A DNA stretch of 64,000 bases from Anaerolineae bacterium (lineage in GTDB: Bacteria > Chloroflexota > Anaerolineae > Anaerolineales > Anaerolineaceae), in contig JABUFD010000001.1 in assembly GCA_013314735.1 (NCBI GenBank), positions 372,001 through 436,000 of the forward strand, given 5' to 3'. Within the stretch, counting starts at the first letter, position 1. Every line of letters begins with the position of its first letter. The position numbers and the translations under genes were made by a program. The notes beneath the pieces are model-generated. The model worked only from the letters and a program-made list of their open reading frames with translations, did no database searches and was not told the DNA's origin. Positions 26,762 to 35,130 of the stretch are shown one piece after another.

Positions 26762-26834
26762 GGGCCTGTAGCGCAGTTGGGAGCGCGCATCAATCGCACT
26801 GATGAGGTCAGGGGTTCGAATCCCCTCAGGTCCA
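26762..26834 (+). tRNA. tRNA-Ala (anticodon CGC)
   Basis: A full cloverleaf: acceptor GGGCCTG/CAGGTCC with the G3-U70 pair that marks alanine tRNAs, a D arm with AGTTGGGA, an anticodon stem CATCA/TGATG with loop ATCGCAC (anticodon CGC, reads GCG), and a T arm AGGGG-TTCGAAT-CCCCT. The discriminator is A, and CCA is not encoded. Confidence 0.95.
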
Positions 26835-26861
26835 CTCAAGGGTGGTACGCTAACAAAATAT

Positions 26862-26934
26862 GGGCCCATAGCGCAGTTGGGAGCGCGTCTCAATGGCATT
26901 GAGAAGGTCGCGAGTTCGAATCTCGCTGGGTCCA
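26862..26934 (+). tRNA. tRNA-Ala (anticodon GGC)
   Basis: A cloverleaf with acceptor GGGCCCA/TGGGTCC (again G3-U70), anticodon stem TCTCA/TGAGA with loop ATGGCAT (anticodon GGC, reads GCC and GCT) and T arm GCGAG-TTCGAAT-CTCGC. CCA is not encoded. It lies 27 bases after the first tRNA-Ala, with no terminator between them. Confidence 0.95.
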
Positions 26935-26943
26935 CTCATCTCC

Positions 26944-27230
26944 CCAGGAGTAGTAGGTCATCCGCCAGAGAGCCGGCGAACGTGGAAATCCGGCAAGGCA
27001 GCCGCGGAATGCCATTGAGATTGAACTCGCCTGGATGCCGGTGATCACAATCCACAGCTGGATCATTGGCAGGATATGCAGGTGAAGCAGCCTCGGCTGT
27101 GCGTAGTCAGCATCGGGTTTGCCCGTTACAGCAACAAGAGCGGCTTGTTTCTATCAAGGCGGAAACAGGCAAGCAGGGTGGTACCACGGAAACCTTCGTC
27201 CCTGAACGGCGAAGGTTTCTTTTATTTTTT
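26944..27230 (+). promoter_or_regulatory. T-box leader (leucine specifier CUC) controlling leuS
   Basis: Stem I closes by CCAGG (26944-26948) with CCTGG (27030-27034), and has GAGAG and GGAAATCCGG elements inside. The specifier loop reads TTGAACTCG, giving specifier codon CTC (27026-27028), leucine. The T-box motif AGGGTGGTACCACGG is at 27175-27189, and its AGGG can pair with the CCCT of CGTCCCT (antiterminator). The terminator is GAAACCTTCG (27189-27198) with CGAAGGTTTC (27210-27219), followed by a T-rich run to 27230. Uncharged tRNA-Leu would stabilise the antiterminator and switch on leuS. It begins only 9 bases after the second tRNA-Ala. Confidence 0.93.
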
Positions 27231-27284
27231 CCCTGTGGTAATACCAATTGACTGGTAGAAATGGAAGAAGCAGGAGCGAAAGCA

Positions 27285-29756
27285 ATGAGAAACAGACAGG
27301 AAACACCGAACTATGATCCCGGCGCCATTGAAAAGAAATGGCAAAAGCAGTGGGAGGCGGACGGCCTTTACCATTCTGATATTGATGAAAGCAAGCCAAA
27401 GCATTATGCTCTGACCATGCTCCCCTATCCTTCCGGCGATCTTCACATTGGGCATTGGTACGCAATGACCCCTTCGGATGCCCATGCCCGTTTTATGCGA
27501 ATGCAAGGATACAATGTCCTGTTTCCGATGGGCTTTGATGCGTTCGGCCTGCCGGCAGAAAACGCGGCAATCAAGAACAACATCCATCCCAAAGTGTGGA
27601 CGTATAAGAATATAGACCGCATGCGCACTCAAATGAAAACCATGGGTGCGATGTTCGACTGGCGCCGTGAAGCCATCTCAGCCGATCCGGAATATTACCG
27701 CTGGACGCAGTGGTTTTTTACCCAGTTATTCCGGAATGGCCTGGCCTATCGCAAGGAATCACCGGTGGATTGGTGTCCAAACTGCAATACCACCCTGGCC
27801 CGGGAACAGGTATGGGGCGATGACCGCCACTGTGAACGTTGTGATACCCCGGTGATTAAAAAGAACCTGGTGCAATGGTTCTTCCGCACGACCAATTACG
27901 CGGAAGAATTGCTGTATTATGATGGGATTGACTGGCCGGAGACGGTCCGGTTGCTGCAAACCAATTGGATCGGTCGTTCCACCGGGGCGAATGTTACATT
28001 CAAAACGGCCGTTGAAGGGCATCAATTTGATATTTTCACCACCCGTCCAGATACCCTGTGGGGGGCAACTTTCATGGTGCTGGCACCAGAACATGAACTG
28101 GTATCGAAGATTACCACCCCTGCGCAAAAAGACGAGGTGGAAGCCTATGTGGAACAGGCTTTGCGCCAGACAGAAATCCAGCGAGAAGCCACGGATAAAG
28201 AAAAGAGTGGTGTATTCACGGGTGAGTATGCCATCAACCCTGTCAATGGGGAACAGATTCCGATTTGGATCGCCGATTATGTGTTGACCACGTATGGTAC
28301 TGGCGCGATCATGGCGGTACCGGCGCATGACCAGCGCGACTTCGAATTCGCGCGTAAATTCGGCCTGGAAGTACGGGTCGTAATTCAACCCTCCGGAGTG
28401 GAGCCAATCAGTGGTGATGAGATGACGGAAGCGATTCCTGCCAAAGGCGACGGGGTGATGGTGAATTCCGGCGAAATGAGCGGGACACCGGGGGAGATCG
28501 CCATCCAGAAGGTGAATCAATGGCTGGAAGAGAGAGGGATCGGCCATGCAGAAACCCAGTACCGCCTGCGTGACTGGTTGATCTCCCGCCAGCGTTACTG
28601 GGGCGCGCCGATTCCGATGGTGCACTGCCCAAAATGCGGGTCTGTGCCTGTACCGGATCACCAATTGCCTGTGCTGCTGCCGGATGATGTTGAATGGAAA
28701 CCCACCGGCGAAAGCCCATTAAAACTGCATCCCACCTGGCGTTTCACCACCTGCCCCACTTGCGGTGGTGAGGCGGAACGCGATACCGATACGATGGATA
28801 CCTTTATGTGCTCCTCCTGGTATCACCTGCGTTATCTCAGCCCGAAGTATGACAAAGGGCCGTTTGATCCGAAGGAATATGATTACTGGATGCCTGTTGA
28901 TACCTATACCGGCGGGATCGAACATGCCAACATGCACCTGATTTACACCCGTTTTTTCCACAAAGCCTGCCGCGATATGGGCATCACTGAAGGACACGAA
29001 CCGATGATGCAACTACGCAACCAGGGGATGGTACTGGGTGAGGATGGCGAGAAGATGTCGAAGAGCCGCGGCAATACGGTGCCGCCGGACGAATTGGTGC
29101 AGAAGTACGGCGCGGATACTGTGCGCGCGTACCTGATCTTCTTCTCACGCTGGAACCAGGGTGGCCCCTGGTCGTACAGCGGGATCGAAGGCACCTCTCG
29201 CTGGCTGCGGCGTGTGTGGGCGATGGTGCTGGAGGCACCGCAAAACAGCGGGAGCGCCAATGAGCGTACGATCCGCAACTTGCGCCGAAAGGTGCATCAG
29301 ACCCTGGCAAGTATCACGCGGGATTATGAGAACTTCGAATTCAATACCATCATTTCCTCATTGATGGAACTTTCCAACCTGATGATCCAATCCAAGCAGG
29401 ATGGTGCTTCCGCAACCAGGGCATGGGATGAAGCGGTTGACATTTATTTGAAGATGATGGCGCCGGTCACTCCGCATATTGCGGAGGAATTGTGGGCTGG
29501 CCTGGGTAAGCCCTACTCGATCCACACCCAATATTGGCCCAAGGTAGATAACGAGGCCGCTGCTGAAGATGAAATCACCCTGGTGGTGCAGGTCAATGGC
29601 AAGGTGCGTGACAAGATCGTCGTTCCTGCGGATATCAGTGATGCTGATGCAGAGAAGACAGCCCTGACCAGTGACGCCATTGCCCGCCACCTGGAGGGCA
29701 AAACACCGCGCAAGGTGATCGTGATTCCGGGGCGGTTGGTGAATATAGTCCTGTAG
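27285..29756 (+). CDS. leuS: Leucyl-tRNA synthetase
   Basis: Charges tRNA-Leu. The protein is about 823 residues, with the class I HIGH motif as HIGHW in YPSGDLHIGHWYAMTPSDA, a zinc-binding WCPNCNTTLAREQVWGDDRHCERC, the CP1 editing domain (FTTRPDTLWGATFMVLAPEH, GTGAIMAVPAHDQRDFEFA with the editing Asp), the KMSKS motif as KMSKSRGNTV, an anticodon-binding domain, and the C-terminal VNGKVRDKI segment. I chose ATG 27285 because AGGAG lies 8 bases upstream. A frame from 27261 is possible. Expression is expected to follow leucine-tRNA charging through the T-box. Confidence 0.97.
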   Translation: MRNRQETPNYDPGAIEKKWQKQWEADGLYHSDIDESKPKHYALTMLPYPSGDLHIGHWYAMTPSDAHARFMRMQGYNVLFPMGFDAFGLPAENAAIKNNIHPKVWTYKNIDRMRTQMKTMGAMFDWRREAISADPEYYRWTQWFFTQLFRNGLAYRKESPVDWCPNCNTTLAREQVWGDDRHCERCDTPVIKKNLVQWFFRTTNYAEELLYYDGIDWPETVRLLQTNWIGRSTGANVTFKTAVEGHQFDIFTTRPDTLWGATFMVLAPEHELVSKITTPAQKDEVEAYVEQALRQTEIQREATDKEKSGVFTGEYAINPVNGEQIPIWIADYVLTTYGTGAIMAVPAHDQRDFEFARKFGLEVRVVIQPSGVEPISGDEMTEAIPAKGDGVMVNSGEMSGTPGEIAIQKVNQWLEERGIGHAETQYRLRDWLISRQRYWGAPIPMVHCPKCGSVPVPDHQLPVLLPDDVEWKPTGESPLKLHPTWRFTTCPTCGGEAERDTDTMDTFMCSSWYHLRYLSPKYDKGPFDPKEYDYWMPVDTYTGGIEHANMHLIYTRFFHKACRDMGITEGHEPMMQLRNQGMVLGEDGEKMSKSRGNTVPPDELVQKYGADTVRAYLIFFSRWNQGGPWSYSGIEGTSRWLRRVWAMVLEAPQNSGSANERTIRNLRRKVHQTLASITRDYENFEFNTIISSLMELSNLMIQSKQDGASATRAWDEAVDIYLKMMAPVTPHIAEELWAGLGKPYSIHTQYWPKVDNEAAAEDEITLVVQVNGKVRDKIVVPADISDADAEKTALTSDAIARHLEGKTPRKVIVIPGRLVNIVL

Positions 29757-29785
29757 CGGTGATGAAACCAGTTTCGAGATAAAAG

Positions 29786-29813
29786 AGCACCCCGGAGAGC
29801 CGGGGTGCTTCTT
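29786..29813. terminator. Bidirectional terminator between leuS and a nucleotidyltransferase gene
   Basis: AGCACCCCGG (29786-29795) pairs with CCGGGGTGCT (29800-29809) over an AGAG loop. It is followed by TTCTTT on the plus strand and by CTTTTAT on the minus strand, so it serves both convergent genes. Confidence 0.88.
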
Positions 29814-29829
29814 TGTTGTGAAACATGGA

Positions 29830-30711
29830 TTAAAGGATGAATTTTGGCTGGTATACACCTTCCGTGCAATTCACCACGGCAGTCCAGATGCCCTGGATCG
29901 CCTGGACACTCCTCTGGAGTGATTCCTGTGTAGCCCCTGGGCAGGCGAGGATCTCGGTCAGCCTGTTGGCATAATGATCGGGCAGCACTGGGAATCGATC
30001 GATTACCTGCATCACCTGTTTTTCGCGGATGAAGTAGGTTTCGTTGAGGGCGAACAGGGCTTGGGTCAGGTTGGCGGCAATCCGCGACAGGCAGGCGGCG
30101 GTGTTATACACATCGCCTTTGGCGGAAAAATCACGGGCAAAGGCCAGGGTAAATTCCGCTGACCACAAAGAATCCTGGATGATGCGCGTTTTTAACAAGG
30201 GTGGGTAATGTTTCACCTGCCGTTTCAAGTTGTCGATCACACCTGCAGGGTCATACAGTGGAATACAGATGCTGGTTTCTGCCAGGTAGATCACCGAATA
30301 AAAACCATTGCTGGGCTGTTGGTCATAATCGTGGTGGCTGATACCTTCTTGCGCCTCGTCGATGGTTTTCCGTACCTGGAGCAGGTTACGGTAAAGGAAA
30401 TCAACCTTGCCAACAGGAGTATGAATCCAGGCACCGCCGTTGACCCAGTCGCCCCAGCCGTAGAAGTCTGTCACGGTCACCGATCCTCCTTCAGCCAATA
30501 CTTCTGCTGCCTGGCGGATGTCATGGATGAGGAATGGGTGTTCTGGTTCATAATACAGGCCGATATCGAAATCTGAATCGGCGTGCTGTGTCCCGGCGGC
30601 ATACGACCCTCCGAGCGCGACAGCGGTAATTCCATCAATCCGTTTCAGTTGATCTGTAATTCGATTGAGCAGGTCTTTTTTGGGTGCTGGCAAATCTGGG
30701 AGTTGATTCAT
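29830..30711 (-). CDS. Nucleotidyltransferase-domain protein (MNT/aminoglycoside-adenylyltransferase-like)
   Basis: A 293-residue protein. Residues about 15-120 form a pol-beta-type nucleotidyltransferase fold: VALGGSYAAGTQHADSDFDIGLYYEP (GS...D-x-D with two catalytic Asp) and a later Asp in VGKVDFLYRN. The remainder is helical, with a DUF4037-like substrate domain (KTRIIQDSLWSAEFTLAFARDF). The target is unknown. It could nucleotidylate a small molecule or a protein. The start at 30711 has GGAGG 5 bases upstream and overlaps the preceding TAA by one base (TAATG). Confidence 0.7.
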   Translation of the reverse strand: MNQLPDLPAPKKDLLNRITDQLKRIDGITAVALGGSYAAGTQHADSDFDIGLYYEPEHPFLIHDIRQAAEVLAEGGSVTVTDFYGWGDWVNGGAWIHTPVGKVDFLYRNLLQVRKTIDEAQEGISHHDYDQQPSNGFYSVIYLAETSICIPLYDPAGVIDNLKRQVKHYPPLLKTRIIQDSLWSAEFTLAFARDFSAKGDVYNTAACLSRIAANLTQALFALNETYFIREKQVMQVIDRFPVLPDHYANRLTEILACPGATQESLQRSVQAIQGIWTAVVNCTEGVYQPKFIL

Positions 30712-31553
30712 TAATCCTCCAATGGCGGGACAGGTTGATTCCATCGCCAGAACAGGAAGCCTTTATCCAGAAGCCGTTTGGAAAGCTGGATCGAAAATTG
30801 GTTATCATTCAGGTATACCGCGCTCTGGCGGAACCAGGTGCGCAGTCCCCATTGCCTGTAAGCAACGCTGGCCTGGACGGCCTGTTTCCATGCCGCGATG
30901 AAGTGGAAGATAGGCTCGCCTTCCTGCATGCGGTGGATAAAATTTTTCGGGAGCACTGGCTGGAACAACTCGGGAGAAAAACCCCAACGGAAATTGGTGC
31001 TGAATAACAGGCCTTCGTATACCAGGGTTCGAGCTTTCCGGCGGAGTATGTTGGCGGTCCAGATTTTCCCGTAGGGGTCGGAAGTACCTTCGATGAGCAG
31101 GCCGTTATCGGCCAGCGATTGTGCCATGGTGTGCCAGGCGGGAAGCACCTCATCCTCGGGGTATTGGCGCAGGACGTTGAAAGCGCGGATGATACGGGCG
31201 GATTCGCCGGGAAGGAGAGGGAGATTGAAACCGCCGAGGCGATATTGCGTATAGTCATCCTGATATGGAAGTGCGTTATTGACCCGCTTTGGGTCAATTT
31301 CCACTCCGAGGACAGGGATGTGTGGATTGACAGCCCGTAGGCGGGAGGCCATTTCGATTACCGTGGTGGCTTCCTCGCCATACCCAAGGTCGACGACAAA
31401 AGCCTTGGCGTTAAATGGGGCAGGTGGTGTGAGTAATTCACGGGCATACAACAACAAAAAGATATCTACGCGCCGCAGGCGGTTGCTGGCGGTTTTCCCA
31501 CGGGTAATCACCCCTTCGGCGCCGGGAGGTGCCTTGCCGACGTTTTTGTTCAT
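30711..31553 (-). CDS. Class I SAM-dependent methyltransferase-like protein
   Basis: About 280 residues. FVVDLGYGEEATTVIEMASRL is a Rossmann motif I, and VLGVEIDPKRVNNAL contains the acidic residue that normally holds the SAM ribose. FNVLRQYPEDEVLPAWHTMAQSLADNGLLIEGTSDP matches the motif III/post-III region. The C-terminal half is unusual and Trp/Phe-rich (RWGFSPELFQPVLPKNFIHRM). The substrate is unknown. The start at 31553 follows an extended -10 by 6 bases with no Shine-Dalgarno, so it is probably leaderless. It is coupled to the nucleotidyltransferase by a one-base overlap. Confidence 0.7.
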   Translation of the reverse strand: MNKNVGKAPPGAEGVITRGKTASNRLRRVDIFLLLYARELLTPPAPFNAKAFVVDLGYGEEATTVIEMASRLRAVNPHIPVLGVEIDPKRVNNALPYQDDYTQYRLGGFNLPLLPGESARIIRAFNVLRQYPEDEVLPAWHTMAQSLADNGLLIEGTSDPYGKIWTANILRRKARTLVYEGLLFSTNFRWGFSPELFQPVLPKNFIHRMQEGEPIFHFIAAWKQAVQASVAYRQWGLRTWFRQSAVYLNDNQFSIQLSKRLLDKGFLFWRWNQPVPPLED

Positions 31554-31559
31554 GCGGTT

Positions 31560-31568
31560 ATTGTAACA
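31560..31568 (-). promoter_or_regulatory. Extended -10 promoter, predicted leaderless transcript
   Basis: TGT-TACAAT on the minus strand, followed by six bases (AACCGC) and the ATG at 31553. No Shine-Dalgarno sequence can fit. Confidence 0.55.
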
Positions 31569-31625
31569 TCGGAACCTTTTTGCTTCTGATTTCGCTGGTG
31601 TGATTCTGTCCATGCTGTTAACGCA

Positions 31626-31655
31626 GGCACCAGGCGGGAGTGCCTGGTGCCTTTT
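31626..31655. terminator. GC-rich hairpin after the ABC exporter operon
   Basis: GGCACCAGGC (31626-31635) pairs with GCCTGGTGCC (31642-31651) around a six-base loop. A TTTT run follows on the plus strand only. On the minus strand, where the exporter operon ends 30 bases earlier, there is no T-run. It may act as a weak terminator or as a 3'-end stabiliser. Confidence 0.6.
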
Positions 31656-31684
31656 GGTGATCCTGTTGGAGAGAATGACAGAAT

Positions 31685-33007
31685 TTATTCGAAATTTACA
31701 TCTGCCGGCATACCCGGTTTCAGAGCGTAATCTTCATTCTGGATCAGGATGCGGATGGCAAACACGGTGGCTTTGCGGCCCTCAACGGTTTGCACATTGC
31801 GGGGTGTAAACTCCGCCTCGTCTGCGATGTGCACCACTTCGCCGGTGAATGTACGGTTGGGGAAGGAATCTGCGGTTATGGTCACGGTTTGTCCCAGGCT
31901 AACCTGGCCGTACTGGTCTTCGGGTACGTAAACTGTCAACTCCACCTGATCCATCTGGGCGATCGAAAGGGCTTTCATCCCGGCTCCAATCAATTCGCCG
32001 ACAGCCAGTGATTCCGAGAGGATGATGCCACCCACTGGCGCATACACGGTGGTTTTCTCCAACTGCAGGGCTGCCAGTGCTGCAGCAGCCCGGGCCTGTT
32101 CCAGCCCTGCTTGCGCCTGGGTAATGTTGGCATCTGCCAGGTTGACATTTGCCAGGGCAGCTGCAACCGTCAGCGATTGGTCACCAACCAGCTGTTGATC
32201 CAATGCGAGGAGGGCCATGTCCAACCGGTCTTCAGCCGCCTGAACCTCTCCACGTGCATCCAACAGTTCCTGTTGTTGATCTTCGTCCAGCAGGCGGTCA
32301 TAGAGCAGCTGGTAGCGGTCCAGGTCAGCCTGGGCTTCGTCCAGTTGATCTTGCGCGACTTCTGTGATTTCGGGAGCAGCACCGGATTGCTGGTAGCCAG
32401 CCAACTGCTGTTGGAGCAAAGCAACCTGCACGCGGGTGTTGGTGAGGTCACTTTCCAATGATAACAGTTCATCGGCTCCGTTCTCGGCAATCCAGTCCAC
32501 CAAGCTGGTGGTTGCATCTGCCAGGTTGCTGGTGGCGAGGTCGACTTCCGCGCGCAAGGCATCAATCCACTCCTGCTCAGTTGCGTACCATTGTGGCAAA
32601 CCAGAACCGTCATCTCCGGCTGCTGTTTGGGGGGCCATCATTCCCACTTGCTGCATACGGGCGCCTTGCAGGGCAAGTTCGTACTGGTATTCGGCTGCTG
32701 TTTTTTGCTGGACGGCAGCATTTACGGCGGCTTCAGCTACAGCCAGACCTGCTATTGCCTGGTCATTTTGGGCGGATATGAATTCAGGGTTAATCCGGAA
32801 AAGGGCATCTCCTGTTTTAACCCTATCTCCAGCCTGAATCAGGACTTCCTGGATGGTCCCGCTGACTTCGGGACTGATATCAACCGAAGCTGCACTGATC
32901 GTGCCGGAGGCAGTCAGTGATGTCTCGTCCGCCGGCTGGCCGCAACTGGCAACCAGAAGGGCGATAACAATGCCAGCAAATAATATAGTGATCCATTTTC
33001 GTTTCAT
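31685..33007 (-). CDS. HlyD-type membrane-fusion lipoprotein of an ABC exporter
   Basis: A 440-residue periplasmic-adaptor-like protein. The N-terminal signal has a lipobox LLVASC (Cys-22). The barrel-sandwich hybrid half-motif ISPEVSGTIQEVLIQAGDRVKTGDALFRI is followed by a long coiled coil (about 75-310, Gln/Ala/Leu-rich), the second half YAPVGGIILSESLAVGELIGAG, and a beta-barrel domain (VELTVYVPEDQYGQVSLGQTVTI). GGAGG lies 8 bases before the chosen ATG. It is the last gene of the exporter operon, as YbhG is in the YbhGFSR system. In a cell envelope without an outer membrane it would project into the wall. The substrate is unknown. Confidence 0.88.
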   Translation of the reverse strand: MKRKWITILFAGIVIALLVASCGQPADETSLTASGTISAASVDISPEVSGTIQEVLIQAGDRVKTGDALFRINPEFISAQNDQAIAGLAVAEAAVNAAVQQKTAAEYQYELALQGARMQQVGMMAPQTAAGDDGSGLPQWYATEQEWIDALRAEVDLATSNLADATTSLVDWIAENGADELLSLESDLTNTRVQVALLQQQLAGYQQSGAAPEITEVAQDQLDEAQADLDRYQLLYDRLLDEDQQQELLDARGEVQAAEDRLDMALLALDQQLVGDQSLTVAAALANVNLADANITQAQAGLEQARAAAALAALQLEKTTVYAPVGGIILSESLAVGELIGAGMKALSIAQMDQVELTVYVPEDQYGQVSLGQTVTITADSFPNRTFTGEVVHIADEAEFTPRNVQTVEGRKATVFAIRILIQNEDYALKPGMPADVNFE

Positions 33008-33035
33008 TGAGAAACCTCCGATGTGAAGTAAATTG

Positions 33036-34169
33036 TTAAATTTTCTTGCGGAATGCCAGTACACTGGCAACGAAGTACACCAACCCCAGCACAATCTCCA
33101 TAATGATGGATGGCATCAGAAATTGAACAGCCACCCCCTTGACCATGATTCCGCGGATGATAACCAGGTAGTGGGTAACAGGCAGGAGTTCACTGAAGTA
33201 ATAGGTCAGCCAGGGCATCGATTCACGGGCATAGATCAAGCCGCTGAGGATGATAGCGGGGATCAACACCAAACCGACGGCGAGATACATGGCCTGCATC
33301 TGGGTACGCGAGATGTTTGAGATCAGGACACCCATTCCCAGGGAGCCGATGATGAAAGGGATCGTCAGCAGCACCAACAGCCAGAAGCTGCCCTGCACCA
33401 CCAGTCCGAAAATGTAGACCGAGATCAGTAAGGTGGCGATTGTGTTGAAGATGCCAACAGCCAGGTACGGGATGATCTTGCCCAGCACCAGCTCCCACGA
33501 TTTGATCGGGGTGACAATCAGCTGTTCCATCGTCCCTTGTTCTCGCTCGCGTACAATCGCCAAAGCAGTCAGCAGCAAAGCCTGCACCTGTAAAACGATC
33601 GCTGTCAGACCGGGAATCAGGTAGATTTTTTCTGAACCATCCGGGTTGTACAGGGTTTTGATGGTGGTGGTAATCGGCAGTTCTGACAGGTTGATCCCCT
33701 GGATACCGCTGGTTTCCAGCTGCTCCATTAAAATCTTCTGTGTTGCCACCTGGCTGATGGTTTCCAGTTTCAGGTGGGCTGATTGTGCTTCGGAGGGGTC
33801 AGAACCGTTGACATAAAATTGCACACTGGTGGGTACGCCACTCTCGAGGTTGTTGCCAAAATCAGGCGGGATCAAAATACCGCCGGTGATCAATTCACCA
33901 TCGAGCAGCGTCAGAATTTCGTCTTCACTCAGGACGTCATACGCCACCATGAACTCGCGGCTGGCGGTAAAATACTCGATGTAACGGCGGCTGGTGTCGG
34001 TCTTGCTTAAGTCAGCCACCGCCAACGCGAGGTCTTTGCTTTCACCGGAAACCCCGTAGCCCAGCAGGAGTAGTAGAAAAGCCGGGAGGATGATGATGAT
34101 CGCCAATGTGCGCCAATCACGGATGATGTGGATGAATTCTTTGCGGACAACTGTCCATACACGTTCCAT
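33036..34169 (-). CDS. ABC-2 type exporter permease
   Basis: A 377-residue integral membrane protein with the ABC-2 layout: an N-terminal amphipathic stretch and first helix (TLAIIIILPAFLLLLLGYGV), a large extracytoplasmic domain of about 150 residues, then five helices. The conserved AIVREREQGTMEQLIVTPIKSWELVLGKIIPYL sits in the cytoplasmic coupling region, as in YbhS/YhhJ-type permeases. It lies 3 bases after the second ATPase and 28 bases before the membrane-fusion gene. Only one permease is encoded here, so a homodimer is likely. Confidence 0.9.
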   Translation of the reverse strand: MERVWTVVRKEFIHIIRDWRTLAIIIILPAFLLLLLGYGVSGESKDLALAVADLSKTDTSRRYIEYFTASREFMVAYDVLSEDEILTLLDGELITGGILIPPDFGNNLESGVPTSVQFYVNGSDPSEAQSAHLKLETISQVATQKILMEQLETSGIQGINLSELPITTTIKTLYNPDGSEKIYLIPGLTAIVLQVQALLLTALAIVREREQGTMEQLIVTPIKSWELVLGKIIPYLAVGIFNTIATLLISVYIFGLVVQGSFWLLVLLTIPFIIGSLGMGVLISNISRTQMQAMYLAVGLVLIPAIILSGLIYARESMPWLTYYFSELLPVTHYLVIIRGIMVKGVAVQFLMPSIIMEIVLGLVYFVASVLAFRKKI

Positions 34170-34172
34170 GGA

Positions 34173-35129
34173 TCAGTCCTTTCTGGTTTGAATTTTATGC
34201 TGGTCCTGCTCGTCTACCAGGCTGATGAAAACATCTTCCAATGATGGTTCGATTTCCGTCAGGTCAGCGACATGGATGCCGCTGGCATGAAGCTTGCGCC
34301 GCAGGGCGCGCGTGTCAGAAGCAGTTTTCATCTGGACATGCAGGAGAACGCCGTGGAGTGAAACCTCTTTCACAACAGGCAAGGTGCGCAACAATTCTTC
34401 GGCAGCCAATGGACGGTCAACGGTGAGTTGGAAAAGATTGCCCCCGATCCTGGCCCGCATCGCATCGGGTGTATCAAGGGCGATCAGGCTGCCTTCATGC
34501 ATCATTCCAATCATATTGCAGTATTCGGCTTCATCCATGTAATGCGTGGTCGCCAGGATACTGACCCCCTGGGATGCCATCCTGTAGATCAGGTCCCAGA
34601 ATTCTTTGCGAGCCAGGGGGTCCACCCCCGCTGTCGCCTCATCGAGGAATAACATCCGCGGGCGGTGAGCGATGGCGCAGGCCAATGCCAGGCGCTGACG
34701 CCATGCTCCCGACAGGTTGGCGGTACGTTCCCGACGGAAGGCTGCCAGGTCAACTTCTTTCAGCAGTTCTTCCACCCGACCATTTTGCACCTTGCTTTGC
34801 AGTCCGTAGATCGATGCATAAAAGCGGATATTCTCTTCCACGGTCAGGTCATTATAAAGAGAGAATAACTGCGACATGTACCCGATGCGTTTTTTCACCT
34901 GTTCCGGGTGGCTGCGGACGTTGAATCCCAGCACAGTGGCCTCACCCCTGGAGGGCGGCAGAATACCGCATAACATGCGGATGGTGGTGGTTTTTCCTGC
35001 GCCATTCGGTCCCAGCAAGCCGAAAATTTCACCTTCGGGGATGTGGAAATTAACATCCTGCACCGCATGGAAGCTGCCAAAATGCCTCGACAGGTGTTCG
35101 GCGGAAACTGCCAGTTCTTTTATGGGCAT
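34173..35129 (-). CDS. ABC transporter ATPase, second of two
   Basis: A 318-residue ATPase: Walker A LLGPNGAGKTTTIRML, Q-loop MSQLFSLYNDLTV, Walker B MLFLDEATAGVDP and H-loop ATTHYMDEAEYC. The ABC signature reads LSGAWRQRLALAC, where the usual fourth residue Gly is Ala, as in the second ATPase half of YbhF-like proteins. The C-terminal 70 residues form a small regulatory domain. It starts 1 base after the stop of the first ATPase. It may pair with that ATPase as an asymmetric dimer on one permease, which is an inference. Confidence 0.9.
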   Translation of the reverse strand: MPIKELAVSAEHLSRHFGSFHAVQDVNFHIPEGEIFGLLGPNGAGKTTTIRMLCGILPPSRGEATVLGFNVRSHPEQVKKRIGYMSQLFSLYNDLTVEENIRFYASIYGLQSKVQNGRVEELLKEVDLAAFRRERTANLSGAWRQRLALACAIAHRPRMLFLDEATAGVDPLARKEFWDLIYRMASQGVSILATTHYMDEAEYCNMIGMMHEGSLIALDTPDAMRARIGGNLFQLTVDRPLAAEELLRTLPVVKEVSLHGVLLHVQMKTASDTRALRRKLHASGIHVADLTEIEPSLEDVFISLVDEQDQHKIQTRKD

Positions 35130-35130
35130 C

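Noticed and set aside
26485-26935. Two minus-strand frames covering the tRNA pair, with repeated GFEPLTSS/RFELATFS-like text
   Set aside because: They are reverse translations of tRNA genes, a familiar artefact of tRNA sequence, and lack any domain.
27759-28664. A 301-residue minus-strand frame inside leuS
   Set aside because: It lies wholly over conserved LeuS catalytic and editing sequence and shows no family motif.
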